Shown here in pieces: positions 1 through 8,291 of a DNA stretch of 64,000 bases. The notes under the pieces are model-generated. The model worked only from the letters and a program-made list of their open reading frames with translations. It was not told the DNA's origin and made no database searches. A program made the translations under genes and the position numbers. The first letter of the stretch is position 1. Every line of letters begins with the position of its first letter. Source of the stretch: Brevundimonas sp. SL130 (GTDB lineage Bacteria > Pseudomonadota > Alphaproteobacteria > Caulobacterales > Caulobacteraceae); NCBI RefSeq assembly GCF_026625805.1, contig NZ_CP113064.1, positions 3,202,657-3,266,656 on the forward strand. Reading direction: 5' to 3'.

Positions 1-921
1 AGCGTTGGCGCGTAAGGCGGAGGGCGAGACACACCGGGAGATCGCGGCGGCGCTTCGGATCAGTCCGTCTTGCGTGTCCAAGTGGACGAAGCGAGTTGGA
101 GAGACAGGTTCGGTGGCGCCGGGCCAGGTCGGCGGCCACAAGCCTCGCACGCTATCAGGAGACTGCGCCGAATGGCTGCGCACCCGCATCGCCTCAGGGC
201 CGTTCACGCTCAGAGGGCTGACGGCCGAACTTGCCGCGCGCGGGATCAAGACCGGCCCTCGAGCGGTGTGGGTGTTCGTGCACGCTGAAGGACTGAGCTT
301 CAAAAAAAACACTGCTGCCTGAGGAGCAGGCCCGGCCTGACGTCGCGCGCCGCCGCGCACGCTGGAAGGCGCATCAGGGGCGGATCGACCCGTCGCGACT
401 GGTGTTCCTGGATGAGACCTGGGTCAAGACCAACATGGCGCCCTTGCGCGGCTGGGGGCCGAGGGGGCGACGCTTGAAGGGCCACTCGCCCTTCGGTCAC
501 TGGAAAACCCTGACCTTCATCGCCGCCCTGCGCCATGACCGGATCGACGCGCCCTGGGTTATCGATGGTCCGATCAACGGCGCGATCTTCCTCGTCTACA
601 TCGAGAAAATACTGGCGCCGACCTTGTCGCCTGGCGACGTCGTCGTCCTCGACAACCTCGGCAGTCACAAGGGCAAGGCCGCCCGCGCCGCTGTCAGGGC
701 CAAAGGCGCACACATGATCTTCCTGCCCCCTTACTCCCCCGACCTGAACCCCATCGAACAGGTCTTCGCCAAGCTCAAACACCTCATGCGCAACGCCCAG
801 CCCAGAACCTTTGAAGCCACATGGCGAAAGGCCGGAGAGATCATCAATCTCTTCAGCCCCGCCGAATGTGCGAACTACCTCGTCAACTCAGGATACGGTT
901 CCGTGTGAAGGAAGCACGCTC
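1..921 (+). mobile_element. IS630-family element, copy 1 (left end outside window)
   Basis: The element matches copy 2 (1649-2690) base for base at a constant offset of 1769, with only scattered substitutions and no indels. Its right terminus reads GCACGCTC followed by TA at 922-923, the duplicated dinucleotide target typical of IS630/Tc1-mariner elements. The left terminus and the transposase start lie before base 1. The substitutions relative to copy 2 show that the copies are not from a very recent duplication. Confidence 0.85.
2..908 (+). CDS. IS630-family transposase, two overlapping frames (5' partial)
   Basis: This is a DDE transposase made from two frames. Frame A (2-322) carries the N-terminal helix-turn-helix domain (EIAAALRISPSCVSKW). 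Frame B (readable from about 303 to 908) carries the catalytic core with DET, DNLGSHKG and NPIEQ, the three acidic positions of the IS630 family. The frames meet at a run of eight A (302-309). The family consensus SFKKTLLPEEQ is restored by a +1 (or -2) shift there, which fits translational frameshifting or polymerase slippage. Copy 2 has the same arrangement, so it is unlikely to be a random mutation. The first codons lie outside the window. Confidence 0.85.
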
Positions 922-1025
922 TAGGCGACGTACTTAATTGAAAGAAGAAGCGCGCGCCCTTCAGCGCCTTGGCGGCGCTTGGTATCCAGTCCTCGTAGGG
1001 GGCCGTCGAACGCCAGCGCCCCGCG

Positions 1026-1330
1026 CTTGGCCTGATCCATCATTCGGATCGCGAGATCCAGTATGCCGCCGAAGCCTATCGATCAGCCCTGGCCCGATCC
1101 GGCATCACCCCGTCGATGAGCCGCAGGGGCGACTGATGGGACAATGCGCCTATGGAGAGCTTCTTCCACACCCTCAAAACCGAGCGTGTCCATCACCACG
1201 TCTACGCCACCCGAGACCAAGCGTGGCGAGACCTGTTCGGATAAATCGAAGCTTCTACAATCCCCGTCGCCTGCACTCAGCACTGGGCTAGATCAGCCCC
1301 GCCGAGGCCGAACGCAGAGCGGCATAACCC
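1026..1330 (+). pseudogene. IS3-family transposase (OrfB) 3' remnant
   Basis: Translation from 1026 gives LGLIHHSDREIQYAAEAYR, then [16 protein letters not shown], then a shifted RLHSALG: the end of an IS3 OrfB integrase core (HSDRG...DNAxxESFF...YNxxRxHxxLG). A TGA stands where the family has Cys before WDNAP, a TAA replaces the Tyr codon of GYIE, and one base is missing just after, so the tail reads in another frame. No 5' part or terminal repeats were found. The gene is dead. The 95 bases before it (931-1025) show nothing recognisable. Confidence 0.75.
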
Positions 1331-1341
1331 CGTCCACTTTC

Positions 1342-1479
1342 TCGGGGGAGGATCAGCCCGGCAAGCGCGGACCCAGCTCCCGCCTTCAGCAGCAGGTTGA
1401 GGCCATCGGCCAACTGCCGAAGTCGCAGCAGAAGTTCGTTTCTCAGATGCTCGACACGGTGCTGGCTCAACACGCCGGC
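1342..1479 (+). pseudogene. Truncated XRE-type regulator, C-terminal remnant
   Basis: The frame reads KRGPSSRLQQQVEAIGQL followed by PKSQQKFVSQMLDTVLAQ. This looks like the tail of the XRE/Cro-like regulators common in proteobacteria, after the DNA-binding domain. No HTH part and no start codon precede it, because the frame runs straight out of the IS3 remnant. It is a leftover of a gene destroyed by insertions. From 1480 to the IS630 left end at 1649 I see nothing further. The identification rests on pattern memory only. Confidence 0.5.
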
Positions 1480-1648
1480 TACCCCCGTCGCCACCCCGCC
1501 GATCGACGGCGGCGGCGACGGGAGACATCGCAGCGACTGCCTCCGGGGACGGCTTCAGCCGCGCCTCTGGCGGAGCCGTTTCAGCAGCTGAAGAACAGAT
1601 CCATCCGAACCATCTGCCACCGCAACGCTCTGCAAAAACGGATCACTA

Positions 1649-2690
1649 GAGCATGGCTCGCTCTGACGGAATCGGGATTCCCAAGTTTGCGGTGATCTGA
1701 TTCAACATTCGTGCTGGATGGGAGGCCAGCCCGGATGACGGCTCCTTATTCGATGGATCTTCGTGAGCGAGCGTTGGCGCGTAAGGCGGAGGGCGAGACA
1801 CACCGGGAGATCGCGGCGGCGCTTCGGATCAGTCCGTCTTGCGTGTCCAAGTGGACGAAGCGAGTTGGAGAGACAGGTTCGGTGGCGCCGGGCCAGGTCG
1901 GCGGCCACAAGCCTCGCACGCTATCAGGAGACTGCGCCGAATGGCTGCGCACCCGCATCGCCTCAGGGCCGTTCACGCTCAGAGGACTGACGGCCGAACT
2001 TGCCGCGCGCGGGATCAAGACCGGCCCGCGAGCGGTGTGGGTGTTCGTGCACGCTGAAGGACTGAGCTTCAAAAAAAACACTGCTGCCTGAGGAGCAGGC
2101 CCGGCCTGACGTCGCGCGCCGCCGCGCACGCTGGAAGGCGCATCAGGGGCGGATCGACCCGTCGCGACTGGTGTTCCTGGATGAGACCTGGGTCAAGACC
2201 AACATGGCGCCCTTGCGCGGCTGGGGGCCGAGGGGGCGACGCTTGAAGGGCCACTCGCCCTTCGGTCACTGGAAAACCCTGACCTTCATCGCCGCCCTGC
2301 GCCATGACCGGATCGACGCGCCCTGGGTTATCGATGGTCCGATCAACGGCGCGATCTTCCTCGTCTACATCGAGAAAATACTGGCGCCGACCCTGTCGCC
2401 TGGCGACGTCGTCGTCCTCGACAACCTCGGCAGTCACAAGGGCAAGGCCGCCCGCGCCGCTGTCAGGGCCAAAGGCGCACACATGATCTTCCTGCCCCCT
2501 TACTCCCCCGACCTGAACCCCATCGAACAGGTCTTCGCCAAGCTCAAACACCTCATGCGCAACGCCCAGCCCAGAACCATTGAAGCCACCTGGCGAAAGG
2601 CCGAAGAGATCATCAACCTCTTCAGCCCCGCCGAATGTGCGAACTACCTCGTCAACTCAGGATATGGTTCCGTGTGAAGGAATCGCGCTC
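1649..2690 (+). mobile_element. IS630-family element, copy 2 (complete)
   Basis: The element is bounded by GAGC...GCTC and flanked by TA on both sides (1647-1648 and 2691-2692), the expected target duplication. The ends form an imperfect inverted repeat of about 25 bases: GAGCATGGCTCGCTCTGACG on the left against GAGCGCGATTCCTTCACACG on the right, complementary orientation. It interrupts the left arm of a perfect 20-base inverted repeat (see 1640-2762). Confidence 0.88.
1735..2677 (+). CDS. IS630-family transposase, two overlapping frames (complete)
   Basis: Full-length version of the transposase in copy 1. Frame A (1735-2091) starts MTAPYSMDLRERAL, the usual IS630 N-terminus, preceded by GGGAGG about 12 bases upstream, and holds the HTH. 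Frame B (readable from about 2072 to 2677) holds DET, DNLGSHKG and NPIEQ. The A8 run at 2071-2078 is the shift point; a +1 or -2 shift yields one protein of about 310 residues, the family's normal length. All catalytic residues are intact, so it may be active. Differences from copy 1 include T/A changes near the C-terminus (RTIEATW here, RTFEATW there). Confidence 0.87.
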
Positions 2691-2999
2691 TAGTGATCCA
2701 CCTAATCCATTGTTTCGACAATACAATTGATGATGCGACGCGAGGTGGATCACTAGTGATCCATTTTGCGCCCGAACATTGCACTTTATATTCAAAGACT
2801 TAGGGCCGCCGCAGGTGTGCGTAAGGTGTGCATCGTTCCCACTCCGGAACGATCCCTCCAATCGGCCCCCTCCGGGGCACTGTAATTTTGATCTGTAAGC
2901 GGAAGGGTTCCACGCCCGGCGAACCGGCCCTCTAGGCGTCCACCGAACCATCGCCAGAACCACGACGCGGCGCCCAGCCGGGACGACCTCGAGAACGGA

Positions 3000-3161
3000 T
3001 CACCTGGGGGGATGTTCGGTCGTGCGCGAGGCGACGGCATCCGACCGGATCGGCAACCCCATCAGCCCGTGCATGAAGCCGTGGAACAGCGGACCCAGCA
3101 CCAGCCACCACAGCACCAGCCCCGTCAGGCCGCCCAGCGCGAACATCACCACGTCCATCAT
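3000..3161 (-). CDS. Small hydrophobic membrane protein, 53 aa
   Basis: From ATG at 3161 the frame gives a 53-residue protein with a strongly hydrophobic segment around residues 5-25 (MFALGGLTGLVLWWLVLGP), a second weaker one (LFHGFMHGLMGLP) and a polar tail ending TTEHPPR. AGGGTGA lies 4-5 bases before the start, and third codon positions are G/C-rich as expected here, so it is probably a real gene. No family recognised. It is isolated: IS debris lies downstream, and 3162-3360 upstream holds no other gene. A second ATG immediately follows the first, so the start is uncertain by one codon. Confidence 0.55.
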   Translation of the reverse strand: MMDVVMFALGGLTGLVLWWLVLGPLFHGFMHGLMGLPIRSDAVASRTTEHPPR

Positions 3162-3360
3162 CAGATCACCCTACACCCGACCCCACCAACGACGCTCAGC
3201 GCCGGCCGTTCCTGCCTCACTGCCACGCCGTCAGACAATGCCGGCGCGAAGCCTATCCTGCACTCGACCGCCACGGCCGCAAAACAGGCAGCTCAGGGCA
3301 AGTCGTTGGGGGCGCTAAAATCGATGGCGAAGCGACAGGTAGACTCCTTCGATCCCCACC

Positions 3361-3669
3361 TCACAACGCGGAGACCGCAGGTTCGGGGCGCAAGAACAGC
3401 CCAATTTCGAGGGCGCCTAAAGTTGTCACTTCTGAATAACTTGTGACCGGAACAATCTCATCTATCAGTTTTAAGTCAGGGAAATCAGCTATCATTTCCG
3501 CGATAATGGATGCGATATCATCATCAATCTCTGGACTTCCTGTCATATGCACAACACGAATAGCAATAGCGCCCTCCCCCACGCTTGCTGAGCAGCTCAA
3601 CAATTCGCAGTGAGCTCGCCCATACAACGCTCTAAGAAAGGATAATCGGACGATTTCATCTATGGTCAT
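3361..3669 (-). CDS. Putative immunity protein of the RHS toxin
   Basis: A 102-residue acidic protein beginning MTIDEIVRLSFLRALYGRAH, starting three bases after the stop of the RHS toxin gene. It has no signal peptide or membrane segment, so it would act in the cytoplasm. I do not recognise its family. The immunity role is inferred from its position directly behind a polymorphic toxin C-terminus, where immunity genes normally sit, and from its size and acidity. Local GC is lower than in the RHS core, as is common for toxin-tip/immunity pairs exchanged by recombination. It is probably translationally coupled to the toxin gene. Confidence 0.6.
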   Translation of the reverse strand: MTIDEIVRLSFLRALYGRAHCELLSCSASVGEGAIAIRVVHMTGSPEIDDDIASIIAEMIADFPDLKLIDEIVPVTSYSEVTTLGALEIGLFLRPEPAVSAL

Positions 3670-3672
3670 GAC

Positions 3673-5943
3673 CTAAAAACTCGCGTCGGAAATTAGTCGA
3701 AGAGATATTTCTACTGGTCGCGCTGGTATAATGTGCGCTCCACTATTTCCGTAAACGATTATTGCCCTGTCAGTAGCGCTGGCAACACCTGTCGCGGGAT
3801 CAACGTACTGTCCGATCACACCATTGGCTTGCACGCGCTCTTTAAACCCAGGAGCGCCTCGTTCGATCTGACCCACTTGCTGACCAGTCCCTCCGAGACG
3901 GTCCAGCATCCTCTGGGCCGGTGCCGTCAAAATGCTACGCCCGGCCTCATAATTATTGTGACCCACGATATGCTTGCCCTGCTGGCCAGCGTTAATGGCA
4001 AGTTGAGAAGCGGGGTGCTGCGCACGGGCCGCCACTTGCAAACGCTCAGCAGCAATCGTGGCCCGTTGGGCTTGAGAAGGGGCGATCCGAGACGCCAAAT
4101 TTGACAGGCGCGCTCCCAGAGGCGCGAGCCGTACCGCGACCCGCTCGCAAACTCTAGCCCACCCACCGATGCACATCCCCGTGGGGTCGGTGTTGTTCAC
4201 CGGATCGTTTGCGACGTACGCATAGAGGTTGACCTGATCCTCGTACCCGATGGGATCGGTCTGTAGGAACCGTCCCAGGGTCGGGGAGTAGATGCGGGCT
4301 TTATAGTGGTACATGTCCAGCTCCGGCAGCCAGGCCTGGCCGGTGTACTGGAACCGGCCGGTGTTGCCCGCGCCGGGGATGCCGTATTCGTCGTAGGTGT
4401 TGACGTTGGTCACCGTGCCTGAGGCATTGGTCCGGGCCGTGATCGAGCCCTGGTGATCGGCGTAGAGGTATTGGGGCGCGGTGACGCCCGATCCCTCGAA
4501 CTCGACCAGGGGCGTGTCGGAGCCGTCGGCGTGGACGTAGCGGCGCAGCATATTGCCTGAGGCGTCATACTCCGCCGTTAGCTTGTCGCCGTCGTAGAGA
4601 TAGCGGGTGACGGCGTTGCCGTTGCTGGAGCTCTGGAACAGCCGCCCCAGCGGATCCCAGACCAGGCTCGTGCCGTTGGGGCCGGCGATCAGGCGGTTCT
4701 CCACGTCATAGACGTAGCTGTCCGTGCCGTCCGAGGTCAGGTTGCCGTTGGCGTCATAGATGAAGTTCTTCGGCCCTGCCGAGGTGTATTGGTTCAGCCC
4801 GTTGACCGCATAGTTGCGGGTGACGTTGACGTGGTCGTTGAAGCGGTAGGCGTCGTTCGACACCGTCCGGCTGGTCACCTGGCTGGCCGGATTGTAGCCG
4901 AAGCCGGTCGTGACGTCATAGCCGGTCCCCACCGGATCGTGCGTCAGGCTCGTCAGCCGCGACAGGCCGTCATAGTCGTAGCTGGTGGCCCCGCCCCAAT
5001 AGCCGCCGTTTTCGCGGTAGAGCAACCAAGGGCGTCCTAGCGCATCGAACAGAGCGTGGAACAGACCGACCGTATTGTTCAGGTCGGTGGACCCAATCCG
5101 CCCCAGTCCATCGCGGTGGTAGTTAACGTACTGACCGTCCGGATGGGTGATGCGGGTCCGCGCGCCGTTCAGATCGTACTGATGGTTGAAGGTGCGGGTC
5201 ACCCCGCCCAGATTGACGCTGGACGCGGTCATCCGTCCCAGGCCGTCCCAACTGTTGGTCACCCCCTCCCCGGTCGCGCTGTCGAAGCGGGCGTAGAGCT
5301 GCAGCCCGCGCAGATCATAGCCGTAGTAGACGTCCCGCGTCGCCGAGGCCGGCAGACCGCCGCCGTCCGGGATGATCTTGGACGTCATCCGGTTCAGGGC
5401 GTCGTAGGTGTAGTTGATGACCCGACCGTCGCGCTTCCTCACCCATTTGCGATTACCCGCCGGATCATAGCCATAGGCCTCGTAATCCGTCGCGCTGACT
5501 TCGCCCGCAGTCGTGGTCGAGGGGAAGTACCAGGCGCTCTGACGATCAAAGCCGTCATAGGTCATCGACGCCTTGTTGCCATTGGCGTCCGTCACACTCG
5601 TCGGCTTGCCGTTCGGCGAATAGGTGTAGCGGGCATAGTCCTGTTCCAGCGGTGTACCAACACCGCGCTCAACACGAAGCAACTGACCCGCGGCGTCATA
5701 GGACTTGCGTTCGATCCGGTCCGGGCCCTGGCTACCTTCCATGCCCAGCGTACAGGCCGACGTCGGCAGGCTCCCAAACGCCGCGAAATTCATACGAACA
5801 GCCGTGCATTCCGGCCTTCCTGCGGCATCATAGCTCAACTGTGTAACCGTCAGAACGGTCTCCGCTTGCACAGAGGTCGACACGACAGTGGACACCGCGA
5901 CAACTGAGGCCACACCCAAAACGATTTCGAGAGCCCCTCTCAC
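3673..5943 (-). CDS. RHS-repeat polymorphic toxin with C-terminal Ntox50-like domain
   Basis: A 756-residue protein. Residues 1-28 look like a Sec signal peptide ending VQAE. Residues about 30-555 are YD/RHS repeats. The RHS-associated core ([20 protein letters not shown] through NNTDPTG) ends near residue 590. The remaining ~165 residues are the variable toxin tip, with [15 protein letters not shown] near 655 and GAHIIPARP near 735. That pattern fits toxin type 50 (Ntox50), a predicted RNase of the BECR fold. Its ATG overlaps the stop of the upstream RHS gene by four bases. In many RHS proteins these halves are one polypeptide; here the second half has its own export signal. The toxin family is moderately certain, its activity inferred. 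Confidence 0.82.
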   Translation of the reverse strand: MRGALEIVLGVASVVAVSTVVSTSVQAETVLTVTQLSYDAAGRPECTAVRMNFAAFGSLPTSACTLGMEGSQGPDRIERKSYDAAGQLLRVERGVGTPLEQDYARYTYSPNGKPTSVTDANGNKASMTYDGFDRQSAWYFPSTTTAGEVSATDYEAYGYDPAGNRKWVRKRDGRVINYTYDALNRMTSKIIPDGGGLPASATRDVYYGYDLRGLQLYARFDSATGEGVTNSWDGLGRMTASSVNLGGVTRTFNHQYDLNGARTRITHPDGQYVNYHRDGLGRIGSTDLNNTVGLFHALFDALGRPWLLYRENGGYWGGATSYDYDGLSRLTSLTHDPVGTGYDVTTGFGYNPASQVTSRTVSNDAYRFNDHVNVTRNYAVNGLNQYTSAGPKNFIYDANGNLTSDGTDSYVYDVENRLIAGPNGTSLVWDPLGRLFQSSSNGNAVTRYLYDGDKLTAEYDASGNMLRRYVHADGSDTPLVEFEGSGVTAPQYLYADHQGSITARTNASGTVTNVNTYDEYGIPGAGNTGRFQYTGQAWLPELDMYHYKARIYSPTLGRFLQTDPIGYEDQVNLYAYVANDPVNNTDPTGMCIGGWARVCERVAVRLAPLGARLSNLASRIAPSQAQRATIAAERLQVAARAQHPASQLAINAGQQGKHIVGHNNYEAGRSILTAPAQRMLDRLGGTGQQVGQIERGAPGFKERVQANGVIGQYVDPATGVASATDRAIIVYGNSGAHIIPARPVEISLRLISDASF

Positions 5944-8012
5944 GGAAGCACCTCTTCAATTTTTATTGGGCGTCCTGTCACTGGATCGTAAAACGTGCGC
6001 TTTACGCGAACAAGATTGAAGTCTGCTCCGTCCGTCGCATTACCGCTTCCAATCTCTTCGCGAATACGCCTCCCGGCGGCGTCATAGGCGAACCGCTGGA
6101 CCACCCTAGGCAAAGGCCCTGCCCCGTCCGGGTCCTCAGAGATCGATGAAATATGCTGACCTGCCAGATCATATGTATTGTGTGTCACCGCGCCGGAGGG
6201 ATCCGTGGCAGACGTCGGCAATCCGCGGTGGTTGTAAGCAAAGCCGCGCGTTATTGTCAGCCCGCCTCCAATGGTTGTTTCTGTCGAGCTTAACAGCGTC
6301 GAATCCCAATAAGATCGTTGGGTCCGGACTTCATCATCGGTTCCAGCACAGGAACTTATTGAACTGCATTTAGACATTTCAGTAAGGCGGTAAATCGCTC
6401 CATCGTTAGTAGACAAGGCATCGTACGTGTAGCGAGTTTCGAGCCTAACACCATTTAACAGGGCGGGTTGTCTTTCCGTTAGAACACCACCATGGAGATC
6501 ACCGTATGTAAATTCGGTTCTTCCACCATTTCTGTCCTCAACCCAATTGGGCTGATTGCAGGTTAGAGCATTATCGCAATCCGCGTCAAATCCAGCTTTC
6601 AACTCAATAAAGCTGCCGTCGGTCGAAAATTCCTTTTCAGAAACAATGTTTCTTCGCACGTCGTACGTGTATTCAACCCTCTTTCCAGATGGAAATGTTA
6701 CACGCTTAAGTACAGGATTGTGGTAGCCAAACCAATCATACGAGGTTATTCGGCCAGCGTCATCTCTAGCACTTACTAAATAATTCCGACCTATACCGTA
6801 GTCGGCACGCCCGCCATAGCCTATTTTATAGGCCCAAGAACGACCTGTGGGATCAATCACCGTTCTCGTACCGGCATAGAGACCCCACAGCGTGTCTTTC
6901 CATTCGGGTGGAAAATCCGACGCCCATAGATAGGACCACTGCGCACCGCCCTCATTCACCGTCGAAATTGTGCTCGTCGAACCCAAGGGTTCACCCGGAA
7001 GCGACCGGGCTGTGCGGTAAGAAAACGTCCTTACACGCCCGTCTGGATAATTGACCGCAGTAATGACACGCCTCAACCAACCGTTAAGGCGCCCGCCCGT
7101 TCCTTCAGTTACGGTGTATGTCGTTTGGCGGCCCGCTTCGTCGGACAAGATAATCTTGCTAGCTCCAACATATCCGACGCGGAGCGAAGGCCAAACTCGG
7201 CCATAAGTACACTCCGCAACTAATGGACAGTTTTCTTCAGCCGTGCGTATAAGAGTTGCGGATAATAGGCACGTCCAACCTTTAGCATCATACGGGACAC
7301 ACATTTCGTCCTGTGAGCGGCGACGAATGCGCAGTCTCAACTGATAGCCCGCACTTGATGTAACAGTGACAAACGACCTATAAATTATACTAGGGCTATC
7401 GTAATCGAATGTCAGACGCTCTCCATTTGGTCTTACAATGTAATATGCATCCTCGCTTTCATAGCAATCTGTATCGGCATTCCAATTCGCTAGAAATACG
7501 GCACGCATACCATCTCTTCTGATATACTCTAGATGATAGGGAGGCAGGGCGGATTGTGAAAGCGTTCCAGCATCTGTCGGTATCGGCCTCACGACCGGGA
7601 CGGGCTGAGGATGCGGAGGTATTGGAACATCTGAAGAGACCCCCTCAGTAGAAAGGTCGATAATTTCAGACTGACCATCGACGGAAACGAACTGTTTCTC
7701 GTACATTTCCCACTCGTCTGGGTTAAGATAGCAACCGACAGACGTCGTGAGATTGTTCCCCCAAGCGGATTCAATATTGGAAGACGATCGATAGATGAGC
7801 TGAAATACCGGATTCCCCGCGTTTGCCGCAGGCATGGACAATGTATGCTCAAAAAAGATTGAGCCTGAAACTATATCAACCCCGTTTTCATCACGTGTGA
7901 CAGGCAGTAACGGCTTTATCGCAGAAGCGACATCCTGGGCCACAACTTGCGCACACGTAACGATAGCCACCACGTTGATGGCAATCGTCAGCGATATTTT
8001 TTTTACATTCAT
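5940..8012 (-). CDS. RHS-repeat protein, N-terminal partner of the RHS toxin
   Basis: From ATG at 8012 this is a 690-residue protein: signal peptide ([15 protein letters not shown]...VVAQ), then sparse then regular YD repeats such as [19 protein letters not shown] and [24 protein letters not shown] four codons upstream (8024) is also possible, but GGAACGAG sits at the right distance for the ATG. It ends in a four-base overlap with the downstream RHS toxin gene, so the two are co-translated. Together they have the length of a typical single exported RHS protein. It probably forms the N-terminal part of the RHS shell; that is inference. The GC is lower than in the second gene. Confidence 0.78.
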   Translation of the reverse strand: MNVKKISLTIAINVVAIVTCAQVVAQDVASAIKPLLPVTRDENGVDIVSGSIFFEHTLSMPAANAGNPVFQLIYRSSSNIESAWGNNLTTSVGCYLNPDEWEMYEKQFVSVDGQSEIIDLSTEGVSSDVPIPPHPQPVPVVRPIPTDAGTLSQSALPPYHLEYIRRDGMRAVFLANWNADTDCYESEDAYYIVRPNGERLTFDYDSPSIIYRSFVTVTSSAGYQLRLRIRRRSQDEMCVPYDAKGWTCLLSATLIRTAEENCPLVAECTYGRVWPSLRVGYVGASKIILSDEAGRQTTYTVTEGTGGRLNGWLRRVITAVNYPDGRVRTFSYRTARSLPGEPLGSTSTISTVNEGGAQWSYLWASDFPPEWKDTLWGLYAGTRTVIDPTGRSWAYKIGYGGRADYGIGRNYLVSARDDAGRITSYDWFGYHNPVLKRVTFPSGKRVEYTYDVRRNIVSEKEFSTDGSFIELKAGFDADCDNALTCNQPNWVEDRNGGRTEFTYGDLHGGVLTERQPALLNGVRLETRYTYDALSTNDGAIYRLTEMSKCSSISSCAGTDDEVRTQRSYWDSTLLSSTETTIGGGLTITRGFAYNHRGLPTSATDPSGAVTHNTYDLAGQHISSISEDPDGAGPLPRVVQRFAYDAAGRRIREEIGSGNATDGADFNLVRVKRTFYDPVTGRPIKIEEVLP

Positions 8013-8249
8013 AGCTCGTTCCACACCGCCTGAATTTGGTCATTAATCGATCCAAGATTCGCCACGTCCACACAACAATCAAAAAATCTTTGTTCTGCTA
8101 ATTTATGAGTGCTTGAATCTCTCTGAATTCTTTGCGTTCACTGCACATCTGTTCGGTTCGGCTTATTATCGGTGCCGCCAAGACCTTGCACGGTCTACAC
8201 GCTGCCTTCGATCTCCAATGTGAGGTTTCCCCACGTCGAATAGCTGACG

Positions 8250-8260
8250 CCCCCCCCCCC
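8250..8260. repeat. C11 homopolymer between two surface-protein genes
   Basis: Eleven consecutive C in the 279-base gap between the RHS operon (starts at 8012, reading left) and the repeat protein ending at 8292. Runs of this length are unstable in replication and sequencing. It lies about 240 bases before the RHS start. Nothing else was recognised in the gap. Confidence 0.6.
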
Positions 8261-8291
8261 TAGCATCAGTCACGCGGATTTCAGATAAATC

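Larger units (their letters stand above)
1640..2762. repeat. Perfect 20-base inverted repeat split by IS630 copy 2
   Basis: The right arm at 2743-2762 reads AGGTGGATCACTAGTGATCC. The left arm is its exact reverse complement but is cut at its central TA by the IS630 insertion: 1640-1648 plus 2693-2703. Each arm contains the 16-base palindrome GGATCACTAGTGATCC. Before insertion the arms would have flanked 39 bases (2704-2742). This could be a miniature element, a site for a recombinase, or the hotspot that drew the IS. From 2763 to 2999 I see no gene. Confidence 0.7.

Noticed and set aside
2863..2945. Possible solo end of another IS (GTAAGCGGAAGGG)
   Set aside because: It vaguely resembles IS66-type ends, but no partner end, transposase or target duplication was found.
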